DNA of 64,000 bases from Klebsiella ornithinolytica NBRC 105727 = ATCC 31898 (GTDB taxonomy: Bacteria > Pseudomonadota > Gammaproteobacteria > Enterobacterales > Enterobacteriaceae), in contig NZ_BCYR01000002.1 in NCBI RefSeq assembly GCF_001598295.1, forward strand, positions 558,001 to 622,000, read 5' to 3'. Shown piece by piece: positions 1-23,190 of this stretch. The position numbers and the translations under genes were made by a program. The first letter of the stretch is position 1. Each line of letters starts with the position of its first letter. Below the pieces are notes generated by a model that was given only the letters and a program-made list of their open reading frames with translations, had not been told where the DNA came from and made no database searches.

Positions 1-218
<218 letters not shown>

Positions 219-238
219 TGCTCTCTACTCTTCGCTGT

Positions 239-267
239 CCTCTCCCCATCGGGGAGAGGCGCTTTTC
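239..267. terminator. Hairpin terminator between patA and ygjH
   Basis: A perfect 9-bp stem (CCTCTCCCC, ATC loop, GGGGAGAGG) is followed by CGCTTTT. It sits between the stop codons of the convergent genes patA and ygjH and probably ends patA transcription. The T-run is short. Confidence 0.55.
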
Positions 268-306
268 CTGCGGTATCGCCGATGTCCTAACGCAGAGAAA
301 CGAAGC

Positions 307-1841
<1,535 letters not shown>

Positions 1842-1986
1842 CACCCTCTTCGCGCGAAACTTCCCCGGCGGCACCAGGCCGGCCGGGGAGACTTCCTCTA
1901 CGTCCATCCCGGCGTAAATGCGGTAAAATTCCGCTCCCCGGTATTTTCTGATTTGCACGTTCGCCCCCCTCTGACAACGCTCATTT
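1842..1986. other. Spacer between ebgR and the ebgA promoter
   Basis: No gene is seen here. A 7-bp GC stem (CCCCGGC at 1863-1869 with GCCGGGG at 1882-1888) may be a weak terminator for ebgR, but it has no T-run. Confidence 0.4.
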
Positions 1987-2002
1987 TGTGATCGAGTTAA
2001 AG
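1987..2002 (+). promoter_or_regulatory. CRP-like half-site upstream of ebgA
   Basis: TGTGA followed by TCGAGT and TAAAG gives a perfect left CRP half and a poor right half. The 15-base block GTGATCGAGTTAAAG recurs at 7229-7243 in front of the second transporter, at the same 37-bp offset from the EbgR-type operator. That repetition makes a functional role more likely than the CRP match alone would. Confidence 0.4.
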
Positions 2003-2024
2003 TAAATCATCCCCGCCCATTTTA

Positions 2025-2045
2025 TTTAGTAAAAGTTTTACTAAA
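2025..2045. promoter_or_regulatory. EbgR operator of ebgA
   Basis: A perfect palindrome with 10-bp arms, TTTAGTAAAA and TTTTACTAAA, around a central G. It lies 38 bp before the ebgA start, where a LacI-family repressor would block transcription. It is the best candidate for the EbgR operator in this window and is the reference for the related sites at 648-667 and 7266-7286. Confidence 0.75.
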
Positions 2046-2049
2046 ATAG

Positions 2050-5621
<3,572 letters not shown>

Positions 5622-5643
5622 TGCAGTCCTCAGCAATACCCAA

Positions 5644-5666
5644 GGTCAGCGGGATACCCGCTGACC
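5644..5666 (+). terminator. Intercistronic hairpin between ebgC and the transporter gene
   Basis: A perfect 10-bp stem (GGTCAGCGGG, ATA loop, CCCGCTGACC) lies 22 bases after the ebgC stop and is followed by TGACCGTTTCC. The weak T-run suggests partial termination or an mRNA-stabilising processing site that lowers transporter expression relative to ebgAC, rather than a full stop. Confidence 0.5.
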
Positions 5667-5700
5667 TGACCGTTTCCAGCCCAGAATACGGGCTACATGA

Positions 5701-7149
<1,449 letters not shown>

Positions 7150-7161
7150 CGTGTCGCGTTC

Positions 7162-7196
7162 TCCCGCCAGCGCTTGTCCCGCTGGCGGGATTTTTT
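7162..7196 (+). terminator. Intrinsic terminator of ebgAC-transporter operon
   Basis: The 10-bp stem TCCCGCCAGC / GCTGGCGGGA is followed directly by six Ts. It ends the first operon, so the second transporter needs its own promoter, which is visible just downstream. Confidence 0.85.
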
Positions 7197-7212
7197 CTAC
7201 CTGTCATTACGT

Positions 7213-7290
7213 AACGCTCAGCTTTTTCGTGATCGAGTTAAAGCAACCGGGTTTTATTTCTGTTATTTACTAAAACTTTTACTAAAATTA
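7213..7290 (+). promoter_or_regulatory. Duplicated ebg promoter with EbgR-type operator (7266-7286)
   Basis: This region copies the ebgA control region. AACGCTCA (7213-7220), GTGATCGAGTTAAAG (7229-7243) and a 21-bp operator differing at only 2 positions from the ebgA palindrome (7266-7286, arms TTTACTAAAA and TTTTACTAAA around a C) occur in the same order. The CRP-like block is exactly 37 bp from the operator in both promoters. The two substitutions spoil part of the palindrome, so repression may be weaker. It should drive the transporter at 7374 and probably ygjJ-ygjK. Confidence 0.7.
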
Positions 7291-7304
7291 ACTTCACTAC
7301 TTAA

Positions 7305-12287
<4,983 letters not shown>

Positions 12288-12296
12288 TCCATTAAT

Positions 12297-12342
12297 GCCC
12301 GGTGGCGCTACGCTTACCGGGCCTACGGGATTTGACTCGTAG
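12297..12342. repeat. REP-type palindrome after ygjK
   Basis: GCCCGGTGGCGC and TACCGGGCCTACGG form a GC-rich imperfect palindrome of the enterobacterial REP class, followed by CGTAGG. It separates the 3' ends of the convergent genes ygjK and lsrG and marks one border of the lsr block. Confidence 0.75.
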
Positions 12343-12354
12343 GCACGGTAATGT

Positions 12355-12651
12355 CTACACCTCCGGCAGCAACCCCACGAAACTGCGTTTCTTACGCGGT
12401 TCCGACATCATCTCGTCGAGCTTTTCCACGCAGGTCAGGTAGTGCGGGGTTTTCTTATGCGCCAGCACCGCCTCATCATCTTTATAGGCTTCATAGATAA
12501 AAAAACGGGTCTTCACCTCCGGGTCCTGCAGCACGTCAAATCGCAGGTTGCCCGGCTCTTTCAGCGCCCCTTCATGGTTAGCCCGAAAGACGTCAAGAAA
12601 CTCCGCCACCCGCTCTGGCCTGATATTAATCTCCACCAGCGTCACGTTCAT
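12355..12651 (-). CDS. lsrG: LsrG, phospho-AI-2 isomerase
   Basis: LsrG converts 4-hydroxy-2,3-pentanedione-5-phosphate (phospho-DPD) to 3-hydroxy-2,4-pentadione-5-phosphate, in the step before LsrF. The 98-residue protein is an ABM-type ferredoxin-like fold; visible features are VTLVEINI at the start, [13 protein letters not shown] and [13 protein letters not shown]. It is the last gene of lsrACDBFG and overlaps lsrF by 4 bases (ATGA). The length is close to the 96 residues in E. coli. Confidence 0.93.
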   Translation of the reverse strand: MNVTLVEINIRPERVAEFLDVFRANHEGALKEPGNLRFDVLQDPEVKTRFFIYEAYKDDEAVLAHKKTPHYLTCVEKLDEMMSEPRKKRSFVGLLPEV

Positions 12652-13535
12652 TTTTGCTCTCCCTGTTTCTCTTCCTGCCAGAACTGATACGCCTCGCGGG
12701 CGCTCATATTCTCATGGACCACTTTTTTCACCGCCTTTAACATTGCCCGCGGCGCGCTGGACTGGAAGATATTGCGCCCCATATCGACGCCGGATGCCCC
12801 CTGGTCAAGCGCCCGCCAGCACATCTCCAGCGCTTCATGTTCCGGCAGTTTTTTGCCTCCAGCGATCACAATCGGCACCGGGCAGCTGGCGGTGACTTTT
12901 TCAAACCCCTCGTCGACAAAATAGGTTTTGACAAACTGCGCCCCCATCTCAGCAGCAATGCGGCTGGCAAGCGAGAAGTAGCGGGCGTCGCGGGTCATCT
13001 CTTTCCCCACGCCGGTCACCGCCAGCACCGGCATACCGTAGCGGTTGCCCGCATCCACCAGCTTAATGATGTTATTGATCGACTGGTGTTCGTACTCGCT
13101 GCCGATATAGACCTGCGCCGCCACCGCGCAGACGTTGAGGCGCAGAGCATCCTCCATCGCCACGGCAACGCACTCGTTGGAGAGCTCGCTAAGAATAGAA
13201 TTACCGCCGGAGGCGCGCAGCACCACCGGTTTGTTGGTCGCCGCCGGCACCTGGCTGCGTAGCACGCCGCGGGTACACATCAGCACGTCGGTCTCCTCAA
13301 ACAGCGGAGCAATAGAGAGATCGATACGTTCAAGCCCGGTGGTCGGCCCCTGGAAGTAGCCATGATCGAAAGCCAGCATGACCGTGCGGTTGCTCTGCGG
13401 ATTAAAGATACGCGCCAGCCGGGACTGCATCCCCCACTCCAGTGAACCACAGCCTTTCAACGTATAGAGCGTATTCTTCTGCGGCCGGTCAAAGCCGAAG
13501 TCTTTTCCCTCTTTGATATCGTCTAAATCTGCCAT
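12648..13535 (-). CDS. lsrF: LsrF, 3-hydroxy-2,4-pentadione-5-phosphate thiolase
   Basis: LsrF transfers an acetyl group from phosphorylated AI-2 breakdown product to CoA, giving acetyl-CoA and dihydroxyacetone phosphate. It is a class-I-aldolase-like TIM barrel; motifs are [27 protein letters not shown] and the phosphate-binding [11 protein letters not shown]. Two starts are possible. One overlaps the lsrB stop (13547). The other, [10 protein letters not shown] at 13535, has GGAGG five bases upstream, located inside the first codons of the longer form, and matches the E. coli N terminus; I prefer it (295 residues). Confidence 0.92.
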   Translation of the reverse strand: MADLDDIKEGKDFGFDRPQKNTLYTLKGCGSLEWGMQSRLARIFNPQSNRTVMLAFDHGYFQGPTTGLERIDLSIAPLFEETDVLMCTRGVLRSQVPAATNKPVVLRASGGNSILSELSNECVAVAMEDALRLNVCAVAAQVYIGSEYEHQSINNIIKLVDAGNRYGMPVLAVTGVGKEMTRDARYFSLASRIAAEMGAQFVKTYFVDEGFEKVTASCPVPIVIAGGKKLPEHEALEMCWRALDQGASGVDMGRNIFQSSAPRAMLKAVKKVVHENMSAREAYQFWQEEKQGEQK

Positions 13536-13546
13536 CTCGTCCTCCA

Positions 13547-14560
13547 TCAGAAGTCGTAGTTATTGATGTTCTCTTTGGTGAACACCACGCGCTCCGGCAG
13601 CAGTACGATACCGTTGCCTTTCGCTTCATACTGGTAGCCCTGCACGCTGTTTGGCTCGACCTTCAGCGTGCCGATATCTTTGATGTCCACGCTATCACCA
13701 ACGTTAAGATCGCCTTTTTTCAGCAGCCGATCGGCGACGTTCACCGCAATTTTTCCCTGCTGTACCACATCCCACAGGCCGAAGGCTTTTACCGTGCCGC
13801 GCTCGACGTAGGGGCGCATCACATTCGGCGTGCTGAAGCCGACAATCGCCACGCCCTGGCGCTTGAGGTTCTCTGCCGCCTGCGCGGCGGCCGGCAGCGC
13901 GTTGGCGTCAGGGGCGATAATGGCGTCGAGATCCGGATACGCTTTTAAGATCCCCTCGGCGGTTTGCAGCGATTTAGTGGCGTCGTTATAGCCGAACTGG
14001 GTGGTCACCACCTCCCACTGCGGATGCTCTTTTTCGATTTTGGCTTTCGCCTCTTTCACCCACTGGTTCTGGTCGGTCACCGTCGGGCTGGAGTAGAAAA
14101 ATGCCACTTTAGCGGCGGGCTTCGTCACCTGTTTTTCCGCCATCTCAACCAGCAGGCCGCCGAGCTGCTGCGGAGTCCCCTGGTTGATGTAGATGCTGCG
14201 GCACTCGGGTTTGGTATCGGAGTCCCAGGTCAGAACCTTCACGCCGCGCTGCATCGCCCGCTTCAGCGCCGGACACAGGCCATCCGGCGACACCGCCGAG
14301 ACGATAATCGCGTTGTAGCCCTGATTGACGAAGTTGTTGATTAGCTGCACCTGGCCGGACACGCTGGGTTCGGTCGGACCGTCGTAGGTCACGTCCACCG
14401 CCAACGCTTTGCCGGCCTCTTTCGCGCCGTTGCCGCCGCTGGTAAAGAAGCCCACGCCGACCAGCTTAGGAATAAAAGCGATGCGGTCAGCCGCCTGAGC
14501 CACCGCGACACTCATGGCCAGCGCCAGGGCACTGATTTGCAGGATATGTTTTGCTTTCAT
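13547..14560 (-). CDS. lsrB: LsrB, periplasmic AI-2 binding protein
   Basis: LsrB binds autoinducer-2 in the periplasm and delivers it to the LsrACD importer. The 337-residue protein has a signal peptide ([15 protein letters not shown]) and the two-lobed type-I binding-protein fold. Residues known to contact AI-2 in Salmonella LsrB appear in context: Lys in [10 protein letters not shown], Asp in [10 protein letters not shown], Asp-Gln in TVTDQNQW, and Pro/Ala in the [10 protein letters not shown] region. It lies between lsrD and lsrF in the usual order. Confidence 0.93.
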   Translation of the reverse strand: MKAKHILQISALALAMSVAVAQAADRIAFIPKLVGVGFFTSGGNGAKEAGKALAVDVTYDGPTEPSVSGQVQLINNFVNQGYNAIIVSAVSPDGLCPALKRAMQRGVKVLTWDSDTKPECRSIYINQGTPQQLGGLLVEMAEKQVTKPAAKVAFFYSSPTVTDQNQWVKEAKAKIEKEHPQWEVVTTQFGYNDATKSLQTAEGILKAYPDLDAIIAPDANALPAAAQAAENLKRQGVAIVGFSTPNVMRPYVERGTVKAFGLWDVVQQGKIAVNVADRLLKKGDLNVGDSVDIKDIGTLKVEPNSVQGYQYEAKGNGIVLLPERVVFTKENINNYDF

Positions 14561-14564
14561 CTTG

Positions 14565-15557
14565 TTATGCTCCGATTGTTTTACGCGAGAGAAGACGCCG
14601 CCAGGTCATCCGCACCCATTCGCGGTGCAGGCTCAGCGAACGCCCCATCACCACCACAACCAACAGCGCCCCTGACAGCGCGCTCGACACCTGGTTGGGG
14701 ATGCCGACCATCTGTAAACCCTGTTGCAGGTACCCCACCAGCAGTGCCGCCAGCGCCGTACCGAGTATCGAACCCGACCCGCCATAAATATTCGCTCCGC
14801 CGAGCACGGCAGCGGTCAGCGCCGGCATCAGCAGATCGCGGCCTAAATCCGAACGCGCCGAACCGAAATAGGAGACCAGAATCAACGCGGCGATTGCCGA
14901 CGCCACGCCCACCAGGCCATACAGCACGTAGGGCATACCGTTGACCGACAGCGCGGCATAGCGTGCTGCTCTGGGATTTTGTCCAAGTAAAAAGAGGTGG
15001 CGGCCAAACCGCCCGCGATGGGTCAACAGCCAGAAAAAAAAGGTGATGATGGCAAACATCACCAGCGGCAGCGGTAGGCCAAATAGCGTCAGGTTGGCAA
15101 AAGCAGTAAAGCTATCGGGAAAGCCGCCAATCCCTTCATAGCCCGTCGCCCCGGCCATTCCCGAAAGCAGCAGCGCCCCGCCGCCGTAGAGATACAGCGT
15201 GCCGAGCGTAATCACCAGCGGACTGATGCCGGTGTAGTGAATCAGCGCAGCATTCACCAGGCCGCACAGCAGCCCAATAGCAAGGGTGAGCGGAATCGCC
15301 AGCCCCAGCGGCCAGCCCGCCTGCATCATTACCCCCAGCGCGATGGCGCACAGGCCAATGGTGGAGCCGAGGGAAATATCAATACCGCCGCTGATGATCA
15401 CCAGGGTCAGCGGCAGTGCGACAATACCAATACAGATAAAGTCGCTGGTACTAAACAGCAGCATGTTGATATCCAGCATGCGCGGATTGATCGCCCCAAA
15501 CAGCAGAATCTCCAGCACCAGTAATGCCAGCAGCGCGCTTTCCCAGTTAAGTTTCAT
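14565..15557 (-). CDS. lsrD: LsrD, AI-2 ABC importer permease
   Basis: A 330-residue polytopic membrane protein with 8-10 hydrophobic segments, of the ribose/AI-2 permease family (BPD_transp_2). The conserved loop [13 protein letters not shown] near residue 65 and [14 protein letters not shown] near residue 245 are typical. With LsrC it forms the membrane channel of the LsrACDB importer. It abuts lsrC (stop and start adjacent) and lies 4 bp before lsrB, so it is co-transcribed. Confidence 0.92.
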   Translation of the reverse strand: MKLNWESALLALLVLEILLFGAINPRMLDINMLLFSTSDFICIGIVALPLTLVIISGGIDISLGSTIGLCAIALGVMMQAGWPLGLAIPLTLAIGLLCGLVNAALIHYTGISPLVITLGTLYLYGGGALLLSGMAGATGYEGIGGFPDSFTAFANLTLFGLPLPLVMFAIITFFFWLLTHRGRFGRHLFLLGQNPRAARYAALSVNGMPYVLYGLVGVASAIAALILVSYFGSARSDLGRDLLMPALTAAVLGGANIYGGSGSILGTALAALLVGYLQQGLQMVGIPNQVSSALSGALLVVVVMGRSLSLHREWVRMTWRRLLSRKTIGA

Positions 15558-16592
15558 CTACGCCACCTCTTTGTTTTTACGTTTTTCGAACGGGGTGACG
15601 TGCTTTCCCCCTTTGTTGCCGGGCTGAAAACGGCTGTACTTCAGCGCCCGCTGATGCCGCGCCAGCGCCTGGCACAGCCGTCCGTCGAGCACCAGTACGC
15701 CCAGCAGAACGAGGCCGGCGATAAAGTCGTTCCACCATGCCGGCAGCCGCAGCAGCACCAGTACAGTATCGATTTGAGTGAGGAAAAAGGCGCCGAGAAA
15801 AGCGCCGACGAGGGTTCCGGTCCCGCCGAGCAGCGAGATCCCGCCCAGCACGCAGGCGGCGATCGCTTTCATCTCCAGTCCGCTACCGGTCTGGTTGGGG
15901 ACAAAGCCAATCTGCGCGGCAAAGACGATCCCGGCGCAGGCCGCCAGCATGCCGTTAAGCGTAAAGGCCAGCATCCGCGTGCGGTTGACCGCGACGCCCA
16001 GCTGACGCGCGGCGGCCAGGTTATCGCCCACGGCGTAAAAATCGCGACCAAAGGCGGTGCGTGCCAGCAGCCAGGTCCCGCTCAGCAGCAGCGCCAGCAC
16101 CAGCCAACCCAGTGGCGATACGCCGATAAAGAACGGTTCAGAGAGCGACTTCAGACTATCGGGCAGCCCCTCGATCCACTTGCCTCCGGTCCACAGCAGC
16201 ATCATTCCGCGATACAACCCCAGGGTGCCGAGCGTCGCGACAATCGCCGGAATGCGCAGGCCAACCACCAGCAGGCCGTTGAAGGCCCCCGCCAGTGCGC
16301 CAATCGCCAGCGCAAAGACAATCGCCGCCGTCAGGCCATAGCCACCGTTGAGCGCGGCACCGACCGCAATCGCGCTCAGGCCGACGGTCGAGCCGACGGA
16401 GACGTCAATATTGCGGGTCAGCATGACCAGCGTCGCCCCCAGCGCCAGCAGACAGAGGATTTGCGAACTGGCAAAAATCATCGCCAGAATTTGCAGGTTG
16501 AACCAGGCCGGGTTGAGCGCAATCAGCAGCGCAAAGAGCGCCAGAATCGCCAGCAACGCGCTCAGCTCGCGGTTTCGGAGTAACGTTTTCAT
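15558..16592 (-). CDS. lsrC: LsrC, AI-2 ABC importer permease
   Basis: A 344-residue inner-membrane permease, paralogous to LsrD. Family motifs are [15 protein letters not shown] near residue 60 and [14 protein letters not shown] near residue 250, within about ten hydrophobic stretches. It pairs with LsrD to form the AI-2 channel energised by LsrA. Its ATG overlaps the lsrA stop by 4 bases. The basic C-terminal tail ends in EKRKNKEVA. Confidence 0.92.
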   Translation of the reverse strand: MKTLLRNRELSALLAILALFALLIALNPAWFNLQILAMIFASSQILCLLALGATLVMLTRNIDVSVGSTVGLSAIAVGAALNGGYGLTAAIVFALAIGALAGAFNGLLVVGLRIPAIVATLGTLGLYRGMMLLWTGGKWIEGLPDSLKSLSEPFFIGVSPLGWLVLALLLSGTWLLARTAFGRDFYAVGDNLAAARQLGVAVNRTRMLAFTLNGMLAACAGIVFAAQIGFVPNQTGSGLEMKAIAACVLGGISLLGGTGTLVGAFLGAFFLTQIDTVLVLLRLPAWWNDFIAGLVLLGVLVLDGRLCQALARHQRALKYSRFQPGNKGGKHVTPFEKRKNKEVA

Positions 16593-18079
16593 GACTGCCC
16601 TCCAAAGGCCAGAGTCATCATGCGATCGACGGTGACCGCCTGTCGCAGCAGTTCCCCGCTCTGCCGGCCCTGGTGCATAACCACCACCCGGTCGGCCAGC
16701 CCGACAAACTCATCCAGATCGCTTGATATCATCAGCACCGCCACGTTTTGCGCGGCGACGCTTTTCAGCAGTTGATAGATATCGGCCCGGGCGGAAACAT
16801 CCACGCCGCGCGTCGGTTCATCGACAATCAGCAGCAGCGGATTGGCCTCCAGACAGCGGGCCAGCAGCACCTTTTGCTGATTGCCGCCGGAGAGCGTGCG
16901 CACGGTCTGATCGCTGTGATTGAGTTTGATGCCCAGCGCCCGGTGGTAACGCTCCACCACCGCCGCTTCGCGCTGGCGCTGCTGCCACCACGATGGCTGG
17001 TTAAACATCACCGTGTTCCAGCGCACCGGGGCATCGAGAAACAGCCCGGAGACCTGCCGATCTTCCGGCAGATAAACCAGCCCGCTGGCGAGCCGCGCGC
17101 ACGTGCTGTCGCGACTGATATCGCGGTTTTCCAGCCATATCCGGCCGGCCCGCGACGGGCGCAGGCCGTAGAGCGTCTCGGCAAATTCGGTGCGCCCGGA
17201 TCCCACCAGCCCGGCGAGGCCAACGATCTCCCCGGCATGGATCTCCAGACTGAGATCGATAAAGCCTTCACCGGTCAGATCGTCCACCCGCAGCACCGGG
17301 AAATCCTGCGGCTGGGTGCGGCGATTCCCCGGCAGCGCCAGCCATAGCTTCTGGGTATCGCTAAGATCGTGTCCGCGAGCGGCGGGGGTCATTGCATCAA
17401 TCAGCTGCGCGTCGCTGTAGCTCGCCGTGTCGCCGTTCAGCACCACCGCGCCGTCGCGCATGACCGAGATATGGCTGGCGATCTGACGGATCTCCGGCAG
17501 CTTGTGCGAGATAAACACGATACCGACGCCGAGATCCTGCAGAGCGCGGATCTGACGAAACAACCGATCCGTCTCCCCGGGCGTTAACGAGGCGGTGGGT
17601 TCATCGAGGATCAGGATCTGCGCATCGCGCATCAGACCGCGCAGGATCTCCACCATTTGCTGATCCGCCACTTCCAGCGTCCCGGCCACCGCCTCCAGAT
17701 TGAGCTGGCAGTTCAACTGCCGCAGCGTCTCCTGCAGCCGCCCGTTGTTATCGGGCCGTCCGGGCAGGCGGAAAAGAATGTTTTCCCGAACCGTCAGATT
17801 AGGAAACAGCATCGGTTCCTGGGGAACAAGGTAAACGCCCAGTTGATGAGCCAGCGCCGGGTTGAGACGCGCAAAAGCGCGGCCGCCAAGAATGAGTTCA
17901 CCCTCGTCGGGCGTTTCCACCCCGGCGATAATCTTCATCAGCGTCGATTTTCCCGCGCCATTACCGCCCATCAGCGCATGCACCTGGCCGGAAAAGAGCG
18001 TGAAATCAATGCCCTTTAATACGGCGATGCCGGAGAACTGTTTGCGAATCTGACGGGCTTCAAGCAGTGGCTTCATCAT
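16589..18079 (-). CDS. lsrA: LsrA, AI-2 ABC importer ATPase
   Basis: LsrA powers AI-2 uptake. It is a sugar-type ABC ATPase with two fused nucleotide-binding domains. The first has Walker [10 protein letters not shown] and Walker [12 protein letters not shown]; the second has a degenerate Walker A (GLVGSGRTE), signature LSGGNQQK and [13 protein letters not shown]. The frame is open to 18160, but the ATG pair at 18074-18079 follows GAGG and gives an N terminus like E. coli LsrA (about 496 residues). It is the first gene of lsrACDBFG and diverges from lsrR across a 214-bp control region. Confidence 0.93.
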   Translation of the reverse strand: MMKPLLEARQIRKQFSGIAVLKGIDFTLFSGQVHALMGGNGAGKSTLMKIIAGVETPDEGELILGGRAFARLNPALAHQLGVYLVPQEPMLFPNLTVRENILFRLPGRPDNNGRLQETLRQLNCQLNLEAVAGTLEVADQQMVEILRGLMRDAQILILDEPTASLTPGETDRLFRQIRALQDLGVGIVFISHKLPEIRQIASHISVMRDGAVVLNGDTASYSDAQLIDAMTPAARGHDLSDTQKLWLALPGNRRTQPQDFPVLRVDDLTGEGFIDLSLEIHAGEIVGLAGLVGSGRTEFAETLYGLRPSRAGRIWLENRDISRDSTCARLASGLVYLPEDRQVSGLFLDAPVRWNTVMFNQPSWWQQRQREAAVVERYHRALGIKLNHSDQTVRTLSGGNQQKVLLARCLEANPLLLIVDEPTRGVDVSARADIYQLLKSVAAQNVAVLMISSDLDEFVGLADRVVVMHQGRQSGELLRQAVTVDRMMTLAFGGQS

Positions 18080-18293
18080 CGCGCCTCGTATGAACAAATG
18101 ATTTTTTAATTTAATAATGTTCAAAAGCGTAGACGGTGAACTATATTTACAACCGTGCAAAGATCACAGTTTCATGCTTTAGATCGTTGGAAAAAACCTG
18201 CAAACAATGAAAGATCGGTTTTGCCGGGCGGCTCACACTTTCCGACCGCGCAATAACGAACATATGATCTAAATTTTTATAAGAGTTCACTTT
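18080..18293. promoter_or_regulatory. lsrA–lsrR divergent control region
   Basis: This AT-rich spacer should hold both divergent promoters. TGAACA at 18091-18096 and TGTTCA at 18118-18123 form an inverted pair, TGAAC recurs at about 18137 and GTTCAC at 18285, so these may be LsrR contacts. A right-hand CRP half-site (GATCACA, about 18162-18168) is present; the left half is poor. LsrR and CRP control of this region is established in E. coli; the exact sites here are inference. Confidence 0.5.
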
Positions 18294-19265
18294 ATGAGCG
18301 AAAAACGCATTACGGAAGAGAGCCGCTACGCGGGCCTGGCGCTAGCCGAAGAGGAGCTGGTGGCGCGGGTAGCCTGGTGTTACTACCACGACGGATTGAC
18401 GCAGAACGATATCGGCGAGCGCCTGGGGCTGCCGCGGTTAAAGATCTCCCGCCTGCTGGAGAAAGGCCGCCAGTCCGGGGTGATCCGCGTGCAGATCAAC
18501 TCCCGCTATGAAGGGTGTCTGGCGCTGGAAACCGAGCTGCAACAGCGTTTTGACCTGAAGATTGCCCGCGTGCTGCCGGCGCTCAATACGCCACCGATGA
18601 ATACGCGGCTGGGGATCGGCGCGGCGCAATCGCTGATGGGGGTACTGGAACCTGGGCAGCTGCTGGCGGTGGGGTTTGGTGAAGCTACCATGAGCTGTCT
18701 GCAGCACCTGAGCGGATTTATCAGTTCGCAGCAGGTGCGGCTGGTGACGCTTTCCGGCGGCGTGGGCCCCTATATGACCGGTATCGGTCAGCTGGACGCC
18801 GCCTGTCGCGTCAGCATCATTCCGGCGCCGCTGCGGGTCTCTTCGGCCGACGTGGCTGACATTCTGCGTCGGGAGTCGAGCGTCCGGGATGTGATTCTGG
18901 CGGCCACCGCGGCGGATGCTGCGGTCGTGGGGATCGGCGCCATCGACCAGCGCCGCGACGCAACCATCCTGCGCTCCGGCTATATCAGTGAAGGCGAACA
19001 GTTGATGTATGCGCGTAAAGGCGCGGTGGGCGACATTTTAGGTTATTTCCTGCAGGCCGACGGCAGGCGGGTTGAGGATCTGGAGATTCACCGGGAATTA
19101 CTCGGCGTCACCCTCGACGAGCTGGCGCAGCTGCCGACCATCGTCGGCGTTGCCGGTGGCACGGAAAAAGCGCAGGCGATTTATGCCGCCCTGACGGGCA
19201 AACGCATCAATGGCCTGGTAACGGAAGAGACAACAGCACGCGCGGTGCTCACGCTGGCCTCCTGA
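18294..19265 (+). CDS. lsrR: LsrR, SorC-family repressor of the lsr operon
   Basis: LsrR represses lsrACDBFG and its own operon, and is released by phospho-AI-2. The 323-residue protein has an N-terminal helix-turn-helix (about residues 38-60, [20 protein letters not shown]) and a C-terminal SorC sugar-phosphate-binding domain with [12 protein letters not shown] and [13 protein letters not shown]. It diverges from lsrA and is followed after 37 bp by lsrK, the usual order. The ATG at 18294 follows an AAGAG element at suitable distance. Confidence 0.93.
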   Translation: MSEKRITEESRYAGLALAEEELVARVAWCYYHDGLTQNDIGERLGLPRLKISRLLEKGRQSGVIRVQINSRYEGCLALETELQQRFDLKIARVLPALNTPPMNTRLGIGAAQSLMGVLEPGQLLAVGFGEATMSCLQHLSGFISSQQVRLVTLSGGVGPYMTGIGQLDAACRVSIIPAPLRVSSADVADILRRESSVRDVILAATAADAAVVGIGAIDQRRDATILRSGYISEGEQLMYARKGAVGDILGYFLQADGRRVEDLEIHRELLGVTLDELAQLPTIVGVAGGTEKAQAIYAALTGKRINGLVTEETTARAVLTLAS

Positions 19266-19302
19266 TGGCCCTGCGCCGCGCAACAACCGCGAGGCGCATG
19301 TC

Positions 19303-20895
19303 ATGAGTTACCTGTTAGCGTTAGATGCCGGGACCGGCAGTATTCGGGCGGTGATTTTCGATCTCAGCGGCCACCAGGTCGCGGTCGGTCAGGCGGAATG
19401 GAAGCACCTGAGCGTGGAAAATGTTCCCGGCTCAATGGAGTTTGACCTCACCACCAACTGGCTGCTGGCCTGCCAGTGTATCCGCCAGGCGCTGGCCGCC
19501 GCGCACCTTCAGGCGGCCGATATTCAGTCCGTCGCCTGCTGTTCCATGCGTGAAGGCATCGTCCTGTACGACCGCAACGGCGAGGCTATCTGGGCCTGCG
19601 CCAACGTCGATGCCCGCGCCAGCCGCGAAGTCTCGGAGCTTAAAGAGATCCATGATTATCAGTTTGAATCGGAAGTCTATGATGTCTCGGGCCAGACGCT
19701 GGCACTAAGCGCCATGCCGCGCCTGCTGTGGCTGGCTCACCATCGCCCGGATATTTACCGTCAGGCTGCCACCATTACGATGATTAGCGACTGGCTGGCG
19801 GCAAAACTCTCCGGCGAGCTGGCCGTTGACCCATCCAATGCCGGTACCACCGGAATGCTCGACCTGTTCAGCCGCGACTGGCGCCCGGCGCTGCTCGATA
19901 TGGCCGGGCTGCGTGCGGATCTGCTCTCGCCGGTCAAAGAGACCGGCACTCCGCTCGGCGCGGTGACCGATACGGCAGCGCAGCAGTGCGGACTCCGTGC
20001 CGGCACGCCGGTGATCATGGGCGGCGGCGATGTGCAGCTTGGCTGCCTGGGTCTGGGGGTGGTACGCGCCGGCCAAAGCGCGGTGCTGGGGGGAACCTTC
20101 TGGCAACAGGTGGTGAACCTGCCGGAGGTCCGCACCGATCCACAGATGAATATCCGCATCAACCCGCACGTCATACCCGGCATGGCGCAGGCCGAGTCGA
20201 TCAGCTTCTTTACCGGCCTGACCATGCGCTGGTTCCGCGATGCTTTTTGCGCCGAAGAGAAGCTGGTTGCCGAACGCCTGGGGGTGGATGCGTATGCTCT
20301 GCTCGAAGAGATGGCCAGCCGCGTACCGGCAGGTTCCCACGGCGTGATGCCGATTTTCTCCGATGCCATGCACTTTAAGCAGTGGTATCACGCCGCGCCG
20401 TCGTTTATTAACCTCTCCATCGATGCGGAAAAATGCAACAAGGCCACTCTGTTCCGCGCCCTGGAGGAGAACGCAGCGATTGTCTCTGCCTGTAACCTGG
20501 CGCAAATCTCCCGCTTCTCCGGCGTGACGTTCGACAGCCTGGTGTTCGCCGGAGGCGGCTCGAAAGGAGCATTATGGAGCCAGATTCTCAGCGATGTCAC
20601 CGGCTTGCCGGTACGGGTCCCGGCTGTGCGCGAAGCCACGGCGCTGGGCTGCGCGATCGCCGCCGGAACCGGCGCCGGCCTGTACAGCGATATGGCCAGC
20701 ACGGGTGAGAAGCTGGTGAGCTGGCATCGGGTGTTTACCCCCAATCCGGCGCACCGCGAACTGTACCAGGGGATGATGGAGAAATGGCAATCGGTCTATG
20801 CCGACCAGCTCGGGCTGGTCGACAGCGGGCTGACCACCTCGATGTGGCAGGCGCCAGGCCTTGAGCGGCGCCCACCTGTCGTTCCGGCCCCCTGA
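19303..20895 (+). CDS. lsrK: LsrK, autoinducer-2 kinase
   Basis: LsrK phosphorylates imported AI-2 with ATP, trapping it in the cell and creating the LsrR inducer. The 530-residue protein is an FGGY-family sugar kinase; visible are the N-terminal phosphate loop [27 protein letters not shown], and the C-terminal [15 protein letters not shown]. It forms an operon with lsrR. E. coli LsrK ends similarly ([13 protein letters not shown]). A GC stem just downstream (about 20929-20951) may act as a weak terminator. Confidence 0.93.
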   Translation: MSYLLALDAGTGSIRAVIFDLSGHQVAVGQAEWKHLSVENVPGSMEFDLTTNWLLACQCIRQALAAAHLQAADIQSVACCSMREGIVLYDRNGEAIWACANVDARASREVSELKEIHDYQFESEVYDVSGQTLALSAMPRLLWLAHHRPDIYRQAATITMISDWLAAKLSGELAVDPSNAGTTGMLDLFSRDWRPALLDMAGLRADLLSPVKETGTPLGAVTDTAAQQCGLRAGTPVIMGGGDVQLGCLGLGVVRAGQSAVLGGTFWQQVVNLPEVRTDPQMNIRINPHVIPGMAQAESISFFTGLTMRWFRDAFCAEEKLVAERLGVDAYALLEEMASRVPAGSHGVMPIFSDAMHFKQWYHAAPSFINLSIDAEKCNKATLFRALEENAAIVSACNLAQISRFSGVTFDSLVFAGGGSKGALWSQILSDVTGLPVRVPAVREATALGCAIAAGTGAGLYSDMASTGEKLVSWHRVFTPNPAHRELYQGMMEKWQSVYADQLGLVDSGLTTSMWQAPGLERRPPVVPAP

Positions 20896-21033
20896 CCCTC
20901 CACGGAACGTCTGTCCCAGGTGCAAAATCCCCTCTTCCCTTCGAGGAGGGGAACTTCCCGTCACCGTTATTTGAATCCCATCACAATCACCGCACGCCCT
21001 TTTTCACTTTTCGCTGACGACGGCTAAATTAGT

Positions 21034-23108
<2,075 letters not shown>

Positions 23109-23135
23109 CGGCGCGGCCTGAATGACCCGCTGGCC

Positions 23136-23180
23136 CGGGCGACAGGCGATGACGATTGCTATCGCGCAGCCTGTCGCCCG
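23136..23180. repeat. Perfect 12-bp inverted repeat between fadH and rlmG
   Basis: CGGGCGACAGGC at 23136-23147 and its exact complement GCCTGTCGCCCG at 23169-23180 flank a 21-base loop. It separates two convergent genes and may end transcription in both directions, although neither side has a T-run. It differs from the REP unit at 12297. Confidence 0.6.
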
Positions 23181-23190
23181 ACAAATGCGA

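Noticed and set aside
15600-16583. 327-codon frame opposite lsrC
   Set aside because: Low-complexity Arg/Gln/Ala-rich translation that mirrors the membrane protein on the other strand.
19705-20505. 266-codon frame opposite lsrK
   Set aside because: Shadow of a conserved FGGY kinase.
12297-20895. lsr block as a mobile genomic island
   Set aside because: No tRNA target, integrase, transposase or flanking direct repeats were found; the border REP is a common intergenic element.
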